Assembly (NCBI RefSeq): GCF_017347085.1
Contig: NZ_JADPSA010000029.1
Coordinates: 1 to 64,000 of the forward strand
Direction: 5' to 3'
DNA length: 64,000 nucleotides
DNA from: Nesterenkonia sp. E16_10
Lineage (GTDB): Bacteria; Actinomycetota; Actinomycetes; Actinomycetales; Micrococcaceae
The notes below the pieces were generated by a model. The model worked only from the letters and a program-made list of their open reading frames with translations, had not been told where the DNA came from and did no database searches. Numbering within the stretch: the first letter of the stretch is position 1; each line of letters starts with the position of its first letter. Below are positions 1 through 9,541 of this stretch, one piece after another. Made by a program: the position numbers and the translations under genes.

Positions 1-1
1 C

Positions 2-919
2 GCGCTGCCGTTCTTCGGCATCGTCTCGGAGATCCTCCCGGTCTTCAGCCGCAAACCGATCTTCGGCTATAAGGGCCTGGTCTACGCGACCATCGCCATC
101 GCGGCGCTGTCGGTGACCGTGTGGGCCCACCACATGTATGTCACCGGTGCGGTGCTGCTGCCGTTCTTCGCGCTGATGACCATGCTGATCGCGGTGCCCA
201 CCGGGGTGAAGTTCTTCAACTGGATCGGCACGCTCTGGCGAGGGTCGCTGACCTTCGAGACCCCGATGCTCTGGAGCCTGGGCTTCCTGGTGACCTTCCT
301 CTTCGGCGGGCTCACCGGCATCATCCTGGCCGCCCCGCCGCTGGACTTCCACCTCTCCGACACCTACTTCGTGGTGGCACACTTCCACTACGTGGTCTTC
401 GGCACAGTGGTGTTCGCCATGTTCGCAGGCTTCTACTTCTGGTGGCCCAAGTGGACCGGCAAGATGCTCAACGAGCGTCTGGGCAAGATCAACTTCTGGA
501 TGCTCTTCGTCGGCTTCCACGGCACCTTCATGATCCAGCACTGGCTCGGCGTCATGGGCATGCCGCGTCGTTATGCGGATTACATGGTCGAAGACGGGTT
601 CACCACGATGAACCAGTTCTCCACGGTGTTCTCGATGCTGCTGGGTGCTTCGCTGATTCCGTTCTTCTGGAACGTCTGGATCACCTCGCGCAAGGGCAAG
701 AAGGTGCTGGTGGATGACCCGTGGGGCTTCGGCGGCTCGCTGGAGTGGGCGACCTCCTGCCCACCGCCGCGGCATAACTTCTACTCGCTGCCGCGGATCC
801 GCTCCGAGCGTCCTGCACTGGATCTGCACCACCCCGAGCTCGCGGATCGTCATACCCTGCAGACCCCTGCGGGCAAGATCTTCGGCCCGGCAGATCAGTC
901 GGATAAGGAAGGTGTCTGA
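2..919 (+). CDS. ctaD: Cytochrome c oxidase subunit I, C-terminal part (cut by window start)
   Basis: This is the C-terminal half of the haem-copper oxidase catalytic subunit; the frame is open from the first bases of the window, so the gene begins upstream. The visible part contains WAHHMYVTG, whose two adjacent histidines ligate CuB, and [10 protein letters not shown], whose two histidines bind haem a3 and haem a. Several hydrophobic helices follow, then a soluble tail. It is the last catalytic step of the aerobic chain and in actinomycetes works in the bc1-aa3 supercomplex with the qcr products encoded further right. The TGA shares one base with the ATG of ctaF, so the two are translationally coupled. 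Confidence 0.97.
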   Translation, partial: ALPFFGIVSEILPVFSRKPIFGYKGLVYATIAIAALSVTVWAHHMYVTGAVLLPFFALMTMLIAVPTGVKFFNWIGTLWRGSLTFETPMLWSLGFLVTFLFGGLTGIILAAPPLDFHLSDTYFVVAHFHYVVFGTVVFAMFAGFYFWWPKWTGKMLNERLGKINFWMLFVGFHGTFMIQHWLGVMGMPRRYADYMVEDGFTTMNQFSTVFSMLLGASLIPFFWNVWITSRKGKKVLVDDPWGFGGSLEWATSCPPPRHNFYSLPRIRSERPALDLHHPELADRHTLQTPAGKIFGPADQSDKEGV

Positions 920-1320
920 TGAAGGCAAATATCGGATTGTTCCTGGGCCTGGGCGTCTTCGTGTTCATCGTGGCCTTCATCTACGGCTTCTGGAGCGGAT
1001 GGTCAGACCTGGCCGGATTCCCGCTGCTGCTGCTCACCGCCGGCATGGGCTTCATGCTCTGGTTCTACCTGCGCATGGTGGCGAAGAACCATGACGTGCT
1101 CGACGGGGACAACCCGGAGGGCGAGATCGAGCACATGGCCGGCAACTACGGGGAGTTCGCTCCGTGGAGCTGGTGGCCGCTGGGCCTCGGCTTCTCCGCA
1201 GCGTTTGCCTTCTTCGGGCTGGCCATCGACTGGTGGGTCTTCTTCCTCGCCCTGATCCCTGGCCTGTTCTTCATCACCGGCTGGGTCATGGAGTTCAACC
1301 GGAAGCGCTACGCGCACTGA
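919..1320 (+). CDS. ctaF: Cytochrome c oxidase polypeptide 4, actinobacterial type
   Basis: A 133-residue membrane protein with about four hydrophobic segments: one at the N-terminus, a second around residues 32-52 and two in the last 55 residues. Size, topology and position directly behind ctaD (stop/start overlap TGATG) match the actinobacteria-specific subunit IV of the aa3 oxidase. It has no cofactor ligands and is expected to stabilise the oxidase. A strong hairpin follows the stop codon, so it ends the ctaD operon. Confidence 0.93.
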   Translation: MKANIGLFLGLGVFVFIVAFIYGFWSGWSDLAGFPLLLLTAGMGFMLWFYLRMVAKNHDVLDGDNPEGEIEHMAGNYGEFAPWSWWPLGLGFSAAFAFFGLAIDWWVFFLALIPGLFFITGWVMEFNRKRYAH

Positions 1321-1337
1321 TCCACACCGACACCCGT

Positions 1338-1385
1338 CACAGCAAGGCCCGCCGTGAGCACAGACTCGCGGCGGGCCTTGCTGTG
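1338..1385 (+). terminator. Hairpin terminator after ctaF
   Basis: Perfect 17-bp inverted repeat: CACAGCAAGGCCCGCCG at 1338-1354 and its complement at 1369-1385, with a 14-nt loop. There is no long U tract, as is usual in high-GC actinomycetes. It separates the ctaD-ctaF operon from def. Confidence 0.85.
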
Positions 1386-1436
1386 TCCCGGTGCAGGAGC
1401 TGGCGGGTCTCGTCCGCCGGCGCACCACGCGTTGCG

Positions 1437-1452
1437 TAGAATTCTGGCTATG
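1437..1452 (+). promoter_or_regulatory. Leaderless promoter of def
   Basis: TAGAAT at 1437-1442 is followed by seven bases and then the ATG at 1450. With initiation about 7 nt after the -10 box, transcription would start at or next to the start codon. No Shine-Dalgarno sequence precedes this ATG, which fits leaderless translation. Confidence 0.65.
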
Positions 1453-2115
1453 ACGATCCGCCCCATCACGATCCACGGTGAACCAGTCCTGCATCGACGA
1501 GCGCAGGAGGTCGAACGCATCGACGACTCCATCCGCGAGCTTGTCGCCGACATGATCGAGACTCAGGACGCCGCCCACGGTGTCGGGCTGGCGGCCCCGC
1601 AGGTCGGCGTCGGGCTGCGCATCTTCACCTACAGCTTCGCCGACTCCGGGGATCAGCCCTCCCGCGGAGTGATCATCAACCCGCGGCTGCGCCTGATCGG
1701 CAAGGTCTCCAAGGAATCGGCGGACCCGGAGGAAGAGTCCGAGGGCTGCCTGTCAGCCCCGGGATACAACTACCCGCTCAAGCGCAGCGAGCACGTGGAG
1801 ATCACCGGGCTCGACCTGCGCGGAGAGCCGCTGCAGTTCGAGGCCACCGGCTGGTTCGCCCGAGTCCTGCAGCACGAATACGACCACCTCGACGGCTATC
1901 TCTACGTCAACCGGCTCGACCCGAAATGGGCTCGGCGCTGGAAGAAGGTCGTGAAGAAGGAGGGCTGGAACCAGCCCGGGCTGACCTGGCTGCCCGGGGT
2001 CGACCCCGACCCGTTCGGCCACGACGAGCCCGAGGAGCTGGCCGAGCCCGAGGGACTGGCCCGACCGGAGGACGCCGGATCTTCGGAGCGGGGCCTCAGC
2101 TCACACCCTGGCTGA
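1450..2115 (+). CDS. def: Peptide deformylase
   Basis: Removes the formyl group from the N-terminal methionine of new proteins. The three signature motifs are present: GVGLAAPQ from residue 44, EGCLS with the metal-binding Cys100, and HEYDH with metal ligands H142 and H146 and catalytic E143. The ATG at 1450 is chosen because a -10 box ends seven bases before it; an upstream in-frame ATG at 1354 would lie inside the terminator. The product is 221 residues, slightly long because of an acidic Pro/Glu-rich tail after the catalytic core. The last 20 bases overlap the 3' end of trpD on the other strand. Confidence 0.95.
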   Translation: MTIRPITIHGEPVLHRRAQEVERIDDSIRELVADMIETQDAAHGVGLAAPQVGVGLRIFTYSFADSGDQPSRGVIINPRLRLIGKVSKESADPEEESEGCLSAPGYNYPLKRSEHVEITGLDLRGEPLQFEATGWFARVLQHEYDHLDGYLYVNRLDPKWARRWKKVVKKEGWNQPGLTWLPGVDPDPFGHDEPEELAEPEGLARPEDAGSSERGLSSHPG

Positions 2116-3178
2116 ACTCCACCCAGCGGCGCAGCACCTGCGCGGCGGCGCCTGAATCAAGGGCCTCCTCAGCCCGGCGCATATTGGTCCTCAGCCGCTC
2201 CACCAGCGGCCCGTCGGCCGGCTCATCGAGACTGGTGAGCCCTCCTGCGGCATTGAGCACGACGGCGTCGCGCACCGGCCCAGGCTCCCCGGAGAGCAGT
2301 CGGTGCACGATCTGGGCGTTCTCGGTGCCGGTGCCCCCTCGCAGGTCCGCCACCGCCACCCGGGAGAGTCCCACGTCCTCTGGCTCCAGGACGGTGTGTG
2401 AGACCTCACCGGAGCGGACCTCCCAGATGTCGGTGGCCGCAGAGGTGGTGATCTTGTCCCGACCGTCGCGGCCCCGGAACACCAAGCCTCGGGTGCCGCG
2501 CATGGCGAGCACCTGGGCCATCTTCGGGGCCAGTGTGGGACTGGCGCAGCCCAGCGCCTGGGCGGTCACCCGCGCCGGGTTCGACAGCGGCCCCAGGAAG
2601 TTGAACACCGTCCGGATTCCCAGCTGGCGCCGGACCGGTCCCACATGTCGCATCGAGGGATGGAAGCTCTGCGCGAAGAGGAAGGTGATGCCGACCTGCT
2701 CGGCGGCCCGGGCCACCTGCTCTGCGCTCAGGCTCAGGTTCACCCCGAGCGCCTCGATCACATCGGCGGCGCCGGCCGTGCTGGAGGCGCCGCGATTGCC
2801 ATGCTTGACCACGCGAGCCCCGGCGCCGACCGCGGTCAGCGAGGCCATCGTGGAGATGTTCACTGTGCCCAGCATGTCCCCACCGGTGCCCACGATGTCC
2901 AAGGTGGGCCCGGGGATGCTCAGCGGCACTGCCTTGTCCATCATGGTGCTGCTCAGCCCGACGAGCTCCTCGGCGACCTCACCCTTGGCGCGCAGCGCGA
3001 CCAGGAAGGCCGCCACCTGCCCGTCGCCCAGGGCGCCGCTCATGAGCTGCTCCATCGCCCAGGCCGAGGTGGCGGACGTGAGGTGCTCCCCGGCGAGCAG
3101 GGTCTCGAGCAGCTCCGACCAGCTGGCGGGCAGCGCGGGGCTGAGGGGGAGCGGATCAGGGGAGTGTGGAGGTTTCAC
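2096..3178 (-). CDS. trpD: Anthranilate phosphoribosyltransferase
   Basis: Transfers the phosphoribosyl group of PRPP to anthranilate, the second step of tryptophan synthesis from chorismate. The PRPP-binding GTGGD is at residues 97-101, and KHGNRG follows at 125-130. The protein has the usual family length (360 residues). The start is a GTG with no Shine-Dalgarno sequence but with a -10 box six bases upstream. No other trp gene is in the window; a stand-alone trpD next to ctaE-qcrCAB is a known actinobacterial arrangement. It converges on def with a 20-bp overlap of coding ends. Confidence 0.96.
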   Translation of the reverse strand: MKPPHSPDPLPLSPALPASWSELLETLLAGEHLTSATSAWAMEQLMSGALGDGQVAAFLVALRAKGEVAEELVGLSSTMMDKAVPLSIPGPTLDIVGTGGDMLGTVNISTMASLTAVGAGARVVKHGNRGASSTAGAADVIEALGVNLSLSAEQVARAAEQVGITFLFAQSFHPSMRHVGPVRRQLGIRTVFNFLGPLSNPARVTAQALGCASPTLAPKMAQVLAMRGTRGLVFRGRDGRDKITTSAATDIWEVRSGEVSHTVLEPEDVGLSRVAVADLRGGTGTENAQIVHRLLSGEPGPVRDAVVLNAAGGLTSLDEPADGPLVERLRTNMRRAEEALDSGAAAQVLRRWVEFSQGVS

Positions 3179-3190
3179 AGCCCCAGACTA
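3176..3190 (-). promoter_or_regulatory. Leaderless promoter of trpD
   Basis: On the minus strand TAGTCT (3190-3185) is followed by six bases and the GTG start at 3178. This puts the predicted transcription start on the start codon. Confidence 0.6.
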
Positions 3191-3381
3191 TCGGCCGATT
3201 CCGTGTGGAGTCCGTCCAATTTCGACACGCTGTAGAAATATTGTCGACTTTTTTGACCCGCTCCACCTTGGCGGATCCTGGGAATGGCGCGGAATCCGCC
3301 CCCTGACAAGGATCTGGAACCACGCCATAGTGGTCAACGGTGTCGCAAATCCTTGGGGTTTCAGGACATAATGAATGCGTG
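3191..3381 (+). promoter_or_regulatory. trpD-ctaE divergent control region, with leaderless ctaE promoter
   Basis: About 190 bp between two divergent genes. For ctaE, CATAAT at 3367-3372 lies six bases before the GTG at 3379. Upstream there is an inverted repeat GGCGGAT (3270-3276) / ATCCGCC (3294-3300), 17 bases apart, which could be an operator or a hairpin. A T-rich stretch lies near 3249-3255. No gene is seen here. Confidence 0.5.
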
Positions 3382-4026
3382 ACGTCTGCAACCCAAGCCC
3401 CAATCGCTCCGGCGCGAACCTTGCCGAACCGCCCGAACATGGTGTCCGTGGGCACCATGGTCTGGCTCACCAGCGAGCTCATGTTCTTCGCCGGCCTGTT
3501 CGCCATGTTCTTCACACTGCGTTCCACGCAGTCTGAGATGTTCGCCGAGGGTGCCAGTGAACTGGACATCCCGCTGGCCACCACGATCACGGTGATCCTG
3601 GTCGCCAGCTCGGTGACTGCTCAGTTCGGTGTCTTCGCGGCCGAGCGGCATCAGCCGCGCCGCACCGGAGGCGCGTTCCAGATCCAGCACTGGGGCATGG
3701 TCGAGTGGTACATCCTCTCGTTCATCATGGGCGCGATCTTCATCGGCGGCCAGACCTACGAGTTCGCGGTGATGGTCTCTCACGGGATCACCGTCTCCTC
3801 GAACGCCTTCGGCTCCGCGTTCTACATCACCACCGGCTTCCACGGCCTGCACGTGGTCGGTGGACTGATCGCCTTCCTCTACGTGATCGCACGGGCGTAC
3901 TTCAGCGTGAAGTTCACCCATAAGGAGGCTCACGCCGCCGTCGTCGTGTCCTACTACTGGCACTTCGTCGACGTCGTGTGGATCGCGCTGTTCGGCATCG
4001 TCTACCTGCTGCCGCTGTTCGTCTGA
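3379..4026 (+). CDS. ctaE: Cytochrome c oxidase subunit III
   Basis: The third core subunit of the aa3 oxidase; it has no redox centre and supports proton uptake and stability of subunit I. The 215-residue product is hydrophobic with about five membrane helices, the short form typical of actinomycetes. Characteristic segments are the N-terminal MVSVGTMVWLTSELMFFAGL, FHGLHVVGG, and the C-terminal YYWHFVDVVWIALF. The GTG at 3379 is preferred over an in-frame ATG at 3340 because of the -10 box and the family N-terminus. It is the first gene of ctaE-qcrC-qcrA-qcrB. Confidence 0.96.
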   Translation: MTSATQAPIAPARTLPNRPNMVSVGTMVWLTSELMFFAGLFAMFFTLRSTQSEMFAEGASELDIPLATTITVILVASSVTAQFGVFAAERHQPRRTGGAFQIQHWGMVEWYILSFIMGAIFIGGQTYEFAVMVSHGITVSSNAFGSAFYITTGFHGLHVVGGLIAFLYVIARAYFSVKFTHKEAHAAVVVSYYWHFVDVVWIALFGIVYLLPLFV

Positions 4027-4085
4027 TCCACACGCCAGCCTCAGCACCCCAGCCTGTATCGCATCGAAAAGTTAGGAACCGGCAC

Positions 4086-4883
4086 GTGAAGGCACTCTCA
4101 CAGAAGCGTCGCCACCCACTCGCGGCAGTGGCGCTGCTCCTCCTGGGCCTCTTGCTCACTGGAGGGCTCTACGCCGCGGCGACCTCCATCAACGACGCGC
4201 AGGCGACCAACGCTGCCGAGGCCTACTCCGCCTCAGACGTGGAGGAGGGCGAACGCCTCTTCGTGGCCAACTGCGCCACCTGCCACGGCATCAACGCAGA
4301 AGGCTCGGATGCCGGTCCGTCCCTGATCGGTTCCGGCGCTGCCGCCGTGGACTTCCAGGTCGGCACCGGCCGCATGCCGATGCAGATGTCCGGCCCGCAG
4401 GCCCAGAAGAAGCCGGCTCAGTTCAATGACGAACAGACCATGCAGCTCTCGGCCTACGTCGCCTCCCTGGGCTCCGGCCCCGCAGTGCCCGACGAGGAGT
4501 ACCTCGACGTCGAGCAGGGCAACATCGCCCGCGGCGGCGAGCTCTTCCGGATCAACTGCGCCATGTGCCACAACGCAGCCGCCGCCGGCGGCGCGCTGAC
4601 CGAAGGCAAGTACGCGCCCGCCCTTGACGGTGTGGAGTCCAGGCACATCTACGCGGCCATGGTGACCGGTCCGCAGAACATGCCCGAGTTCAACGACTCG
4701 AACATCCCTCCCGAGGACAAGCGCGACATCATCGCCTTCCTGAAGAACAACGAATCTCAAGGCGTGCCGGGCGGGTTCTCGCTGGGCTCGCTGGGACCGG
4801 TCTCGGAGGGTCTGCTCATCTGGACCCTCGGACTGGCCCTGCTGATCGGTTCGATGGTCTGGCTGACCTCACGGTCCTCCTGA
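4086..4883 (+). CDS. qcrC: Ubiquinol/menaquinol-cytochrome c reductase, diheme cytochrome c subunit
   Basis: Carries electrons from the Rieske centre directly to the aa3 oxidase, replacing a soluble cytochrome c. Two covalent haem sites are visible: CATCH in the first domain and CAMCH in the second. A membrane helix lies at residues 13-30 and another near the C-terminus, so both haem domains sit outside the membrane between two anchors. The GTG at 4086 gives 265 residues, the usual length of the actinobacterial protein. It follows ctaE by 59 bp and precedes qcrA by 63 bp in the same operon. Confidence 0.96.
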   Translation: MKALSQKRRHPLAAVALLLLGLLLTGGLYAAATSINDAQATNAAEAYSASDVEEGERLFVANCATCHGINAEGSDAGPSLIGSGAAAVDFQVGTGRMPMQMSGPQAQKKPAQFNDEQTMQLSAYVASLGSGPAVPDEEYLDVEQGNIARGGELFRINCAMCHNAAAAGGALTEGKYAPALDGVESRHIYAAMVTGPQNMPEFNDSNIPPEDKRDIIAFLKNNESQGVPGGFSLGSLGPVSEGLLIWTLGLALLIGSMVWLTSRSS

Positions 4884-4946
4884 GCATCACCGGCAGCACC
4901 TAAGCACCCCGCACACGTAAACACTGAAGCAAAGGACGAGAACCAT

Positions 4947-5999
4947 ATGGGCGAGCACGGTAACGGCGGTCCTAACTCGGGCGCCGTCATCAAAGCAGGT
5001 GAGGGAAGGTCGAGTGGCTACGCCATCGACAACCCGGGCCTGCCCCCGCACCGCCCGCGGTTGAGCGACGCGGACGAGAAGGCCGCCAAGCGCGCCGAGC
5101 GGCAGGTCTCTGCGCTCTTCCTGATCTCGATCATCGGTACCGTGATGTTCTTCGTCGGCTACTTCGCCGTCGGCGTCACCGCCGGTGATCTTCAGATGCT
5201 CCGGCTGCAGAACACCCTGCTCGGCCTCGGCGTGGCCTTCGCCATGCTCGGCATCGGACTCGGCGTCGTGCAGTGGGCCCGCGCCCTGATGCCCGACCAT
5301 GAGGTCATCGAGGACCGCAAGCCGCTGCGCAAGGAAGCAGACCGCGCCGAAGCCGCCCAGACGATCAATGAGATCGTCGACGAGACCCAGATCAAGCGTC
5401 GGCCGCTGCTGCGCAACACGCTCATCGGTGCCGCTCTGCTGGCCCCGCTGCCCGCGGTCATCGTCTTCCGCGATCTCGATCGTTCCGAGGACTTCGGGCC
5501 CGAACGGATGCGCCACACGATGTGGGAAGAGGGAGTGCGCCTGGTGCGCGATCCCACCGGCACCCCGATCCGCGCCTCCGACCTCACGGTCGGCTCCGCG
5601 GTGCACGCGATCCCCGAGACGCTGCGCGAGGTCTCCGGTCACGGCGATCGCCTGGCCGAGAAGGCCAAGGCCGTCGTCCTGCTGATCCGGATGAACCCCG
5701 ACGATTTCGAGCCCGTGACTCCCGGTCGCGAGGACTGGAAGTACGAGGGGATCATCGCCTGCTCCAAGGTCTGCACACACGTCGGCTGCCCGGTGGCGCT
5801 CTACGAGCGTCACACGCACCACCTGCTGTGCCCCTGCCACCAGTCGACCTTCGACGCCGCTGAGGAGTTCAAGGTCATCTTCGGTCCGGCAGGCCGGCCG
5901 CTGCCCCAGCTGCCCATCACAGTCGACGATGAGGGCTTCCTCATCGCTCGCAGCGATTTCACCGAACCCGTCGGCCCCACCTACTGGGAGCGTGGCTAA
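4947..5999 (+). CDS. qcrA: Menaquinol-cytochrome c reductase Rieske iron-sulfur subunit
   Basis: The [2Fe-2S] protein of the cytochrome bc1 complex. The Rieske boxes are CTHVGC (ligands C276 and H278) and CPCH (ligands C295 and H298); C281 and C297 would form the stabilising disulphide. Three membrane helices precede the C-terminal cluster domain, as in actinobacterial QcrA (one helix in other bacteria). The N-terminal ~45 residues are hydrophilic. The ATG at 4947 lies 63 bp after qcrC, and the stop is five bases before qcrB. It hands electrons from menaquinol to QcrC. Confidence 0.96.
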   Translation: MGEHGNGGPNSGAVIKAGEGRSSGYAIDNPGLPPHRPRLSDADEKAAKRAERQVSALFLISIIGTVMFFVGYFAVGVTAGDLQMLRLQNTLLGLGVAFAMLGIGLGVVQWARALMPDHEVIEDRKPLRKEADRAEAAQTINEIVDETQIKRRPLLRNTLIGAALLAPLPAVIVFRDLDRSEDFGPERMRHTMWEEGVRLVRDPTGTPIRASDLTVGSAVHAIPETLREVSGHGDRLAEKAKAVVLLIRMNPDDFEPVTPGREDWKYEGIIACSKVCTHVGCPVALYERHTHHLLCPCHQSTFDAAEEFKVIFGPAGRPLPQLPITVDDEGFLIARSDFTEPVGPTYWERG

Positions 6000-6004
6000 A
6001 ACTC

Positions 6005-7732
6005 ATGAGCACTCAGTCTCTAGAATCTAAGTACACCGAGGAGCAGTACTCCGAGGTGGATCAGTACCAGCCGGCGACCCGTACCGGCAGGATCGCGAAC
6101 TACGTGGACACCCGCGTGGGCGGTACCGGCATGGTGCGGGAGTTCGGCCGCAAGGTCTTCCCGGACCACTGGACCTTCATGTTCGGTGAGGTCGCGCTCT
6201 ACAGCTTCGTCATCACCGTGATCTCCGGGGCGTTCCTGACCTTCTGGTTCGACCCCTCCATGGCCAGCACGCGCTACGACGGGTCCTACGTCCCGCTGCA
6301 GGGCGTGGAGATGTCCACCGCCTACAGCACCGCGCTCCAGCTCTCCTTCGATGTGCGCGGCGGCCTGTTCATGCGCCAGCTGCACCACTGGGGTGCACTC
6401 ATGTTCGTGATGGCGATGGCCATCCACATGCTGCGCGTGTTCTTCACCGGCGCCTTCCGCAAGCCCCGCGAGCTCAACTGGGTGGTTGGCTGCACCCTGC
6501 TGCTGGCAGGCCTCGGTGCCGGCTTCACCGGTTACTCGCTGCCTGATGAGGTGCTCTCCGGCAACGGCCTGCGCATCATCGACGGCATGCTCAAGGCCAT
6601 CCCGATGGTCGGCACCTACATCTCCTTCTTCCTCTTCGGCGGCGAATTCCCCGGCGACGAGGTCATCCCCCGTCTCTACTCGCTGCACATCTTCATCATC
6701 CCGGCAGTGATCCTGATCCTGATCGCGGTCCACCTGTTCATGGTGGTCACCCACAAGCACACCCAGTACCCCGGCCCGGGCCGCACCGAGCGCAACGTGG
6801 TCGGCTACCCGATCGGTCCGGTCTACGCCGCCAAGGCCGGTGGCTTCTTTTTCGTGGTCTTCGGCGTGCTGGCTCTGCTGGCCGGCACCTTCCAGATCAA
6901 CGCGCTCTGGAACTACGGGCCTTATGACCCCTCCCCGGTGCAGGCGGGCACGCAGCCTGACTGGTACATCGGCTGGTTCGACGGATTGCTGCGCCTGATG
7001 CCGGGTTACATCGGCGACATCCCGCTGGAATTCGTGATCCCGACGCCGTGGGGCGGCAACAGCGTGGCGACGCCGGTGCTGGTCACCTTCCTCCCGATCA
7101 CCGCGCTCCTGCTGGGTCTGTTCGTCTGGCCCTGGATCGAGGCCTGGATCACCGGTGACAAGAAGGAACACCACATCCTGGACCGGCCGCGCAACGCCCC
7201 CGGCCGCACCGCCTTCGGCATGGCCATGATGATCTGGTACTTCGTGATGTGGGCTGCCGCGTCCTCCGACCTGATCGCGACCCACTTCTCGCTCTCGTTC
7301 AACGACGTGCTCATCTGGCTTCGAGTGCTGTTCTTCGCCGGACCGATCCTCACGTTCATCATCACCAAGCGGATCTGTCTGGCCCTGCAGCGCAAGGATC
7401 GCGAGATCGTGCTGCATGGCAACGAGGCCGGTGTCATCGAGATGCTGCCCCACGGTGAATTCCGTGAGAAGCACACCCGGGTCAGCGACTACGAGCTCTA
7501 CACCCTGGTCGCCTACGAATCTCCCGAGGTCACCCCGGCCCGCCCGAACGCCAAGGGCAAGGTCGGACTCCTGGAGAAGTCCCGGGTCAGGCTGAACCGG
7601 ACCTTCTTCGAGGATCGGGTCGCGCCTGTGAGCCGCGAGGAGTACATCGAGGCCCTCTCGCACGACGACCACGGCACTCCCGCAGAGCTGCCTGCCGGCT
7701 CCGTCGGAGCGATCGAGTCCCGGAAGAGCTGA
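6005..7732 (+). CDS. qcrB: Menaquinol-cytochrome c reductase cytochrome b subunit
   Basis: The membrane core of the bc1 complex, holding both b haems and the quinol sites. Haem histidines are seen in QLHHWGALMF and MAIHMLRVFF, and in SLHIFIIP and LIAVHLFMVV. The quinol-oxidation motif PEWY appears as PDWY. At 575 residues it has the long C-terminal extension of actinobacterial QcrB. The ATG at 6005 is five bases after qcrA. It is the last gene of the operon and is followed by two hairpins. Confidence 0.97.
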   Translation: MSTQSLESKYTEEQYSEVDQYQPATRTGRIANYVDTRVGGTGMVREFGRKVFPDHWTFMFGEVALYSFVITVISGAFLTFWFDPSMASTRYDGSYVPLQGVEMSTAYSTALQLSFDVRGGLFMRQLHHWGALMFVMAMAIHMLRVFFTGAFRKPRELNWVVGCTLLLAGLGAGFTGYSLPDEVLSGNGLRIIDGMLKAIPMVGTYISFFLFGGEFPGDEVIPRLYSLHIFIIPAVILILIAVHLFMVVTHKHTQYPGPGRTERNVVGYPIGPVYAAKAGGFFFVVFGVLALLAGTFQINALWNYGPYDPSPVQAGTQPDWYIGWFDGLLRLMPGYIGDIPLEFVIPTPWGGNSVATPVLVTFLPITALLLGLFVWPWIEAWITGDKKEHHILDRPRNAPGRTAFGMAMMIWYFVMWAAASSDLIATHFSLSFNDVLIWLRVLFFAGPILTFIITKRICLALQRKDREIVLHGNEAGVIEMLPHGEFREKHTRVSDYELYTLVAYESPEVTPARPNAKGKVGLLEKSRVRLNRTFFEDRVAPVSREEYIEALSHDDHGTPAELPAGSVGAIESRKS

Positions 7733-7740
7733 TCACCCGG

Positions 7741-7810
7741 GGGCACCGATGATTCGGTGCCCACCGCGCAGAAGCGGCCGTCTCCCTCTCGGGAGGCGGC
7801 CGCTTCTGCG
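7741..7810 (+). terminator. Double hairpin terminator after qcrB
   Basis: Two hairpins lie back to back. The first is GGGCACCGA (7741-7749) / TCGGTGCCC (7754-7762). The second has perfect 14-bp arms CGCAGAAGCGGCCG (7767-7780) and complement (7797-7810). They stop the ctaE-qcrCAB transcript and may also serve the convergent rarA. The stretch 7811-7931 shows nothing else. Confidence 0.85.
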
Positions 7811-7931
7811 TGTCGCGTGAAGTCACCGGGCCGACGGGTGTGGGCTGACTTGCTCGGGCGAACTCAAACTGGGCCCGGGGGAGTCCAGCCTCAGGGCCAG
7901 TGGGTGATCTCTGCGGGGCGGCGCATGCCCG

Positions 7932-9473
7932 CTAGGTCCGGTCCGCACCCCGGATGATCATGCGCAGCTTCTCCAGCCGTTCGGCGACGGCGCGCTCGGC
8001 TCCGTTGCCGGTGGGCCTGTAGTAGTCCACACCGATCAGCTCATCGGGCACATACTGCTGGGTCGCGACGTGATGCGGCTGGTCATGGGCGTAGACGTAG
8101 CCCTTGCCGTGGCCCATCCGGTGTGCCCCGGAATAGTGTGCGTCGCGCAGATGCGGCGGGACCGAGCCGGATCTGCCGGCCCGCACATCGGCGATGGCGG
8201 CGTCGAGCGCCTTATAGGAGGCGTTGGACTTGGGTGCGGTGGCGATGTGCACCGTGGCCTGGGCCAGCAGGATCCTGGCCTCTGGCATGCCGATCAGCTG
8301 CACGGCGTCGGCGGCGGCCATCGCGGTCAGCAGCGCCGAGGGGTCGGCCATCCCGACCTCTTCGCCGGCGGCGATCACCAGGCGTCGGGCGATGAAGCGG
8401 GGGTCCTCTCCGGCCACCACCATCCGCGCCAGGTAGTGCAGCGCCGCGTCCGGGTCCGAACCGCGCAGCGACTTGATGAAGGCCGAGACGATGTCATAGT
8501 GCTGGTCTCCGTCCCGGTCGTAGCGCTGCACGGCGAAGTCCATGGCCTGCTCGGCGTCGCGGGCGGTGATCAGCACCGGGGAGCCCGACGCCCGATCGGC
8601 GGCGGAGGGGTCATCCACGTGGGCCGGGTCGCCGTCCTCACCGTCGTGGGCGGCAGGAGCGACGCCGTCATCGGCCGCCGGAGCGACGCCGCCATCGTCG
8701 GCAGGATTGGCGGCGGCCTCGCCGTCCTCGGGGGAGCGCCCCATGGCGACGGCGGCCGCGGCCTCCAGGGTGGTCAGCACCCGGCGCGCATCGCCGCCGG
8801 CCATGCGCAGGATATGGTCTCGGGCCACGTCTTCGAGCGCGAAGGCCGAGTCCAGGCCACGGGGGTCCTGCAGCGCCCGGGTGATCAGCCCGGAGAGGTC
8901 GTCCTGGGTCAGAGAGCGCAGCGTGAGCATCAGTGACCGGGACAGCAGCGGGGCGATGATCGAGAACGAGGGATTCTCCGTGGTAGCGGCGACCAGGATC
9001 ACCCAGCCGTTCTCCACCCCCGGCAGCAGCGCATCCTGCTGCGCCTTGTTGAACCGGTGGATCTCATCGAGGAAGAGCACCGTGGTGGTCCCGCGCAGGT
9101 CCCGGTCCTCCAGCGCGCGGTCCATGACCTGCCGGACGTCCTTGACGCCGGCCCGGATCGCGGAGAGCTCCACGAACTTCCGTGAGGCACCCCTGGCGAG
9201 CACATGGGCCAGCGTCGTCTTCCCGGTGCCGGGAGGGCCATAGAGGATCACCGAGGAGGCCCCGGCGGGGCCGCGGTTGCCCTCGGCCAGCACCCGCAGC
9301 GGAGAGCCCTGCTCGAGCAGGTGCTGCTGGCCCAGGACCTCTTCCAGCGCCCGGGGACGCATCCGCACCGCCAGCGGCGTATGCCGACGACGCGCGCCCG
9401 TCTGCGGCGTGGCGGCGGGCGCGTCGTCGAAGTCGTCGGAGGCGAAGAGGTCCCCGGTGATCGGATCGGCCAC
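7932..9473 (-). CDS. rarA: Replication-associated recombination protein A (AAA+ ATPase)
   Basis: A RarA/MgsA/WRNIP1-family clamp-loader-like ATPase that acts at stalled replication forks. Walker A is GPPGTGKTT (residues 79-87) and Walker B is FLDEIHR with D136 and E137; the C-terminal half is the family's tetramerisation region. At 513 residues it is longer than usual because of an Asp/Ala-rich insertion of about 50 residues in the middle, built from degenerate repeats of DDGVAPAA. The start is GTG with a good ribosome site (AGGAGG). It lies 68 bp behind aspS on the same strand, probably in one operon with hisS-aspS. Confidence 0.94.
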   Translation of the reverse strand: MADPITGDLFASDDFDDAPAATPQTGARRRHTPLAVRMRPRALEEVLGQQHLLEQGSPLRVLAEGNRGPAGASSVILYGPPGTGKTTLAHVLARGASRKFVELSAIRAGVKDVRQVMDRALEDRDLRGTTTVLFLDEIHRFNKAQQDALLPGVENGWVILVAATTENPSFSIIAPLLSRSLMLTLRSLTQDDLSGLITRALQDPRGLDSAFALEDVARDHILRMAGGDARRVLTTLEAAAAVAMGRSPEDGEAAANPADDGGVAPAADDGVAPAAHDGEDGDPAHVDDPSAADRASGSPVLITARDAEQAMDFAVQRYDRDGDQHYDIVSAFIKSLRGSDPDAALHYLARMVVAGEDPRFIARRLVIAAGEEVGMADPSALLTAMAAADAVQLIGMPEARILLAQATVHIATAPKSNASYKALDAAIADVRAGRSGSVPPHLRDAHYSGAHRMGHGKGYVYAHDQPHHVATQQYVPDELIGVDYYRPTGNGAERAVAERLEKLRMIIRGADRT

Positions 9474-9499
9474 TGCGCCTCCTAGGGCTGGCTGCGTGG

Positions 9500-9520
9500 A
9501 CGGATTCGAGAAGAATCCGT
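9500..9520 (-). terminator. Short hairpin between aspS and rarA
   Basis: ACGGATTC (9500-9507) pairs with GAATCCGT (9513-9520) across a 5-nt loop. Eight base pairs without a T run is weak, so it may only reduce readthrough from aspS into rarA or protect the aspS 3' end. Confidence 0.45.
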
Positions 9521-9541
9521 TTCAGAGTACCTGGCGGGGGC

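Noticed and set aside
6020-7672. 550-codon open frame opposite qcrB
   Set aside because: It has shadow composition and no family motif, and it fully overlaps a conserved gene.
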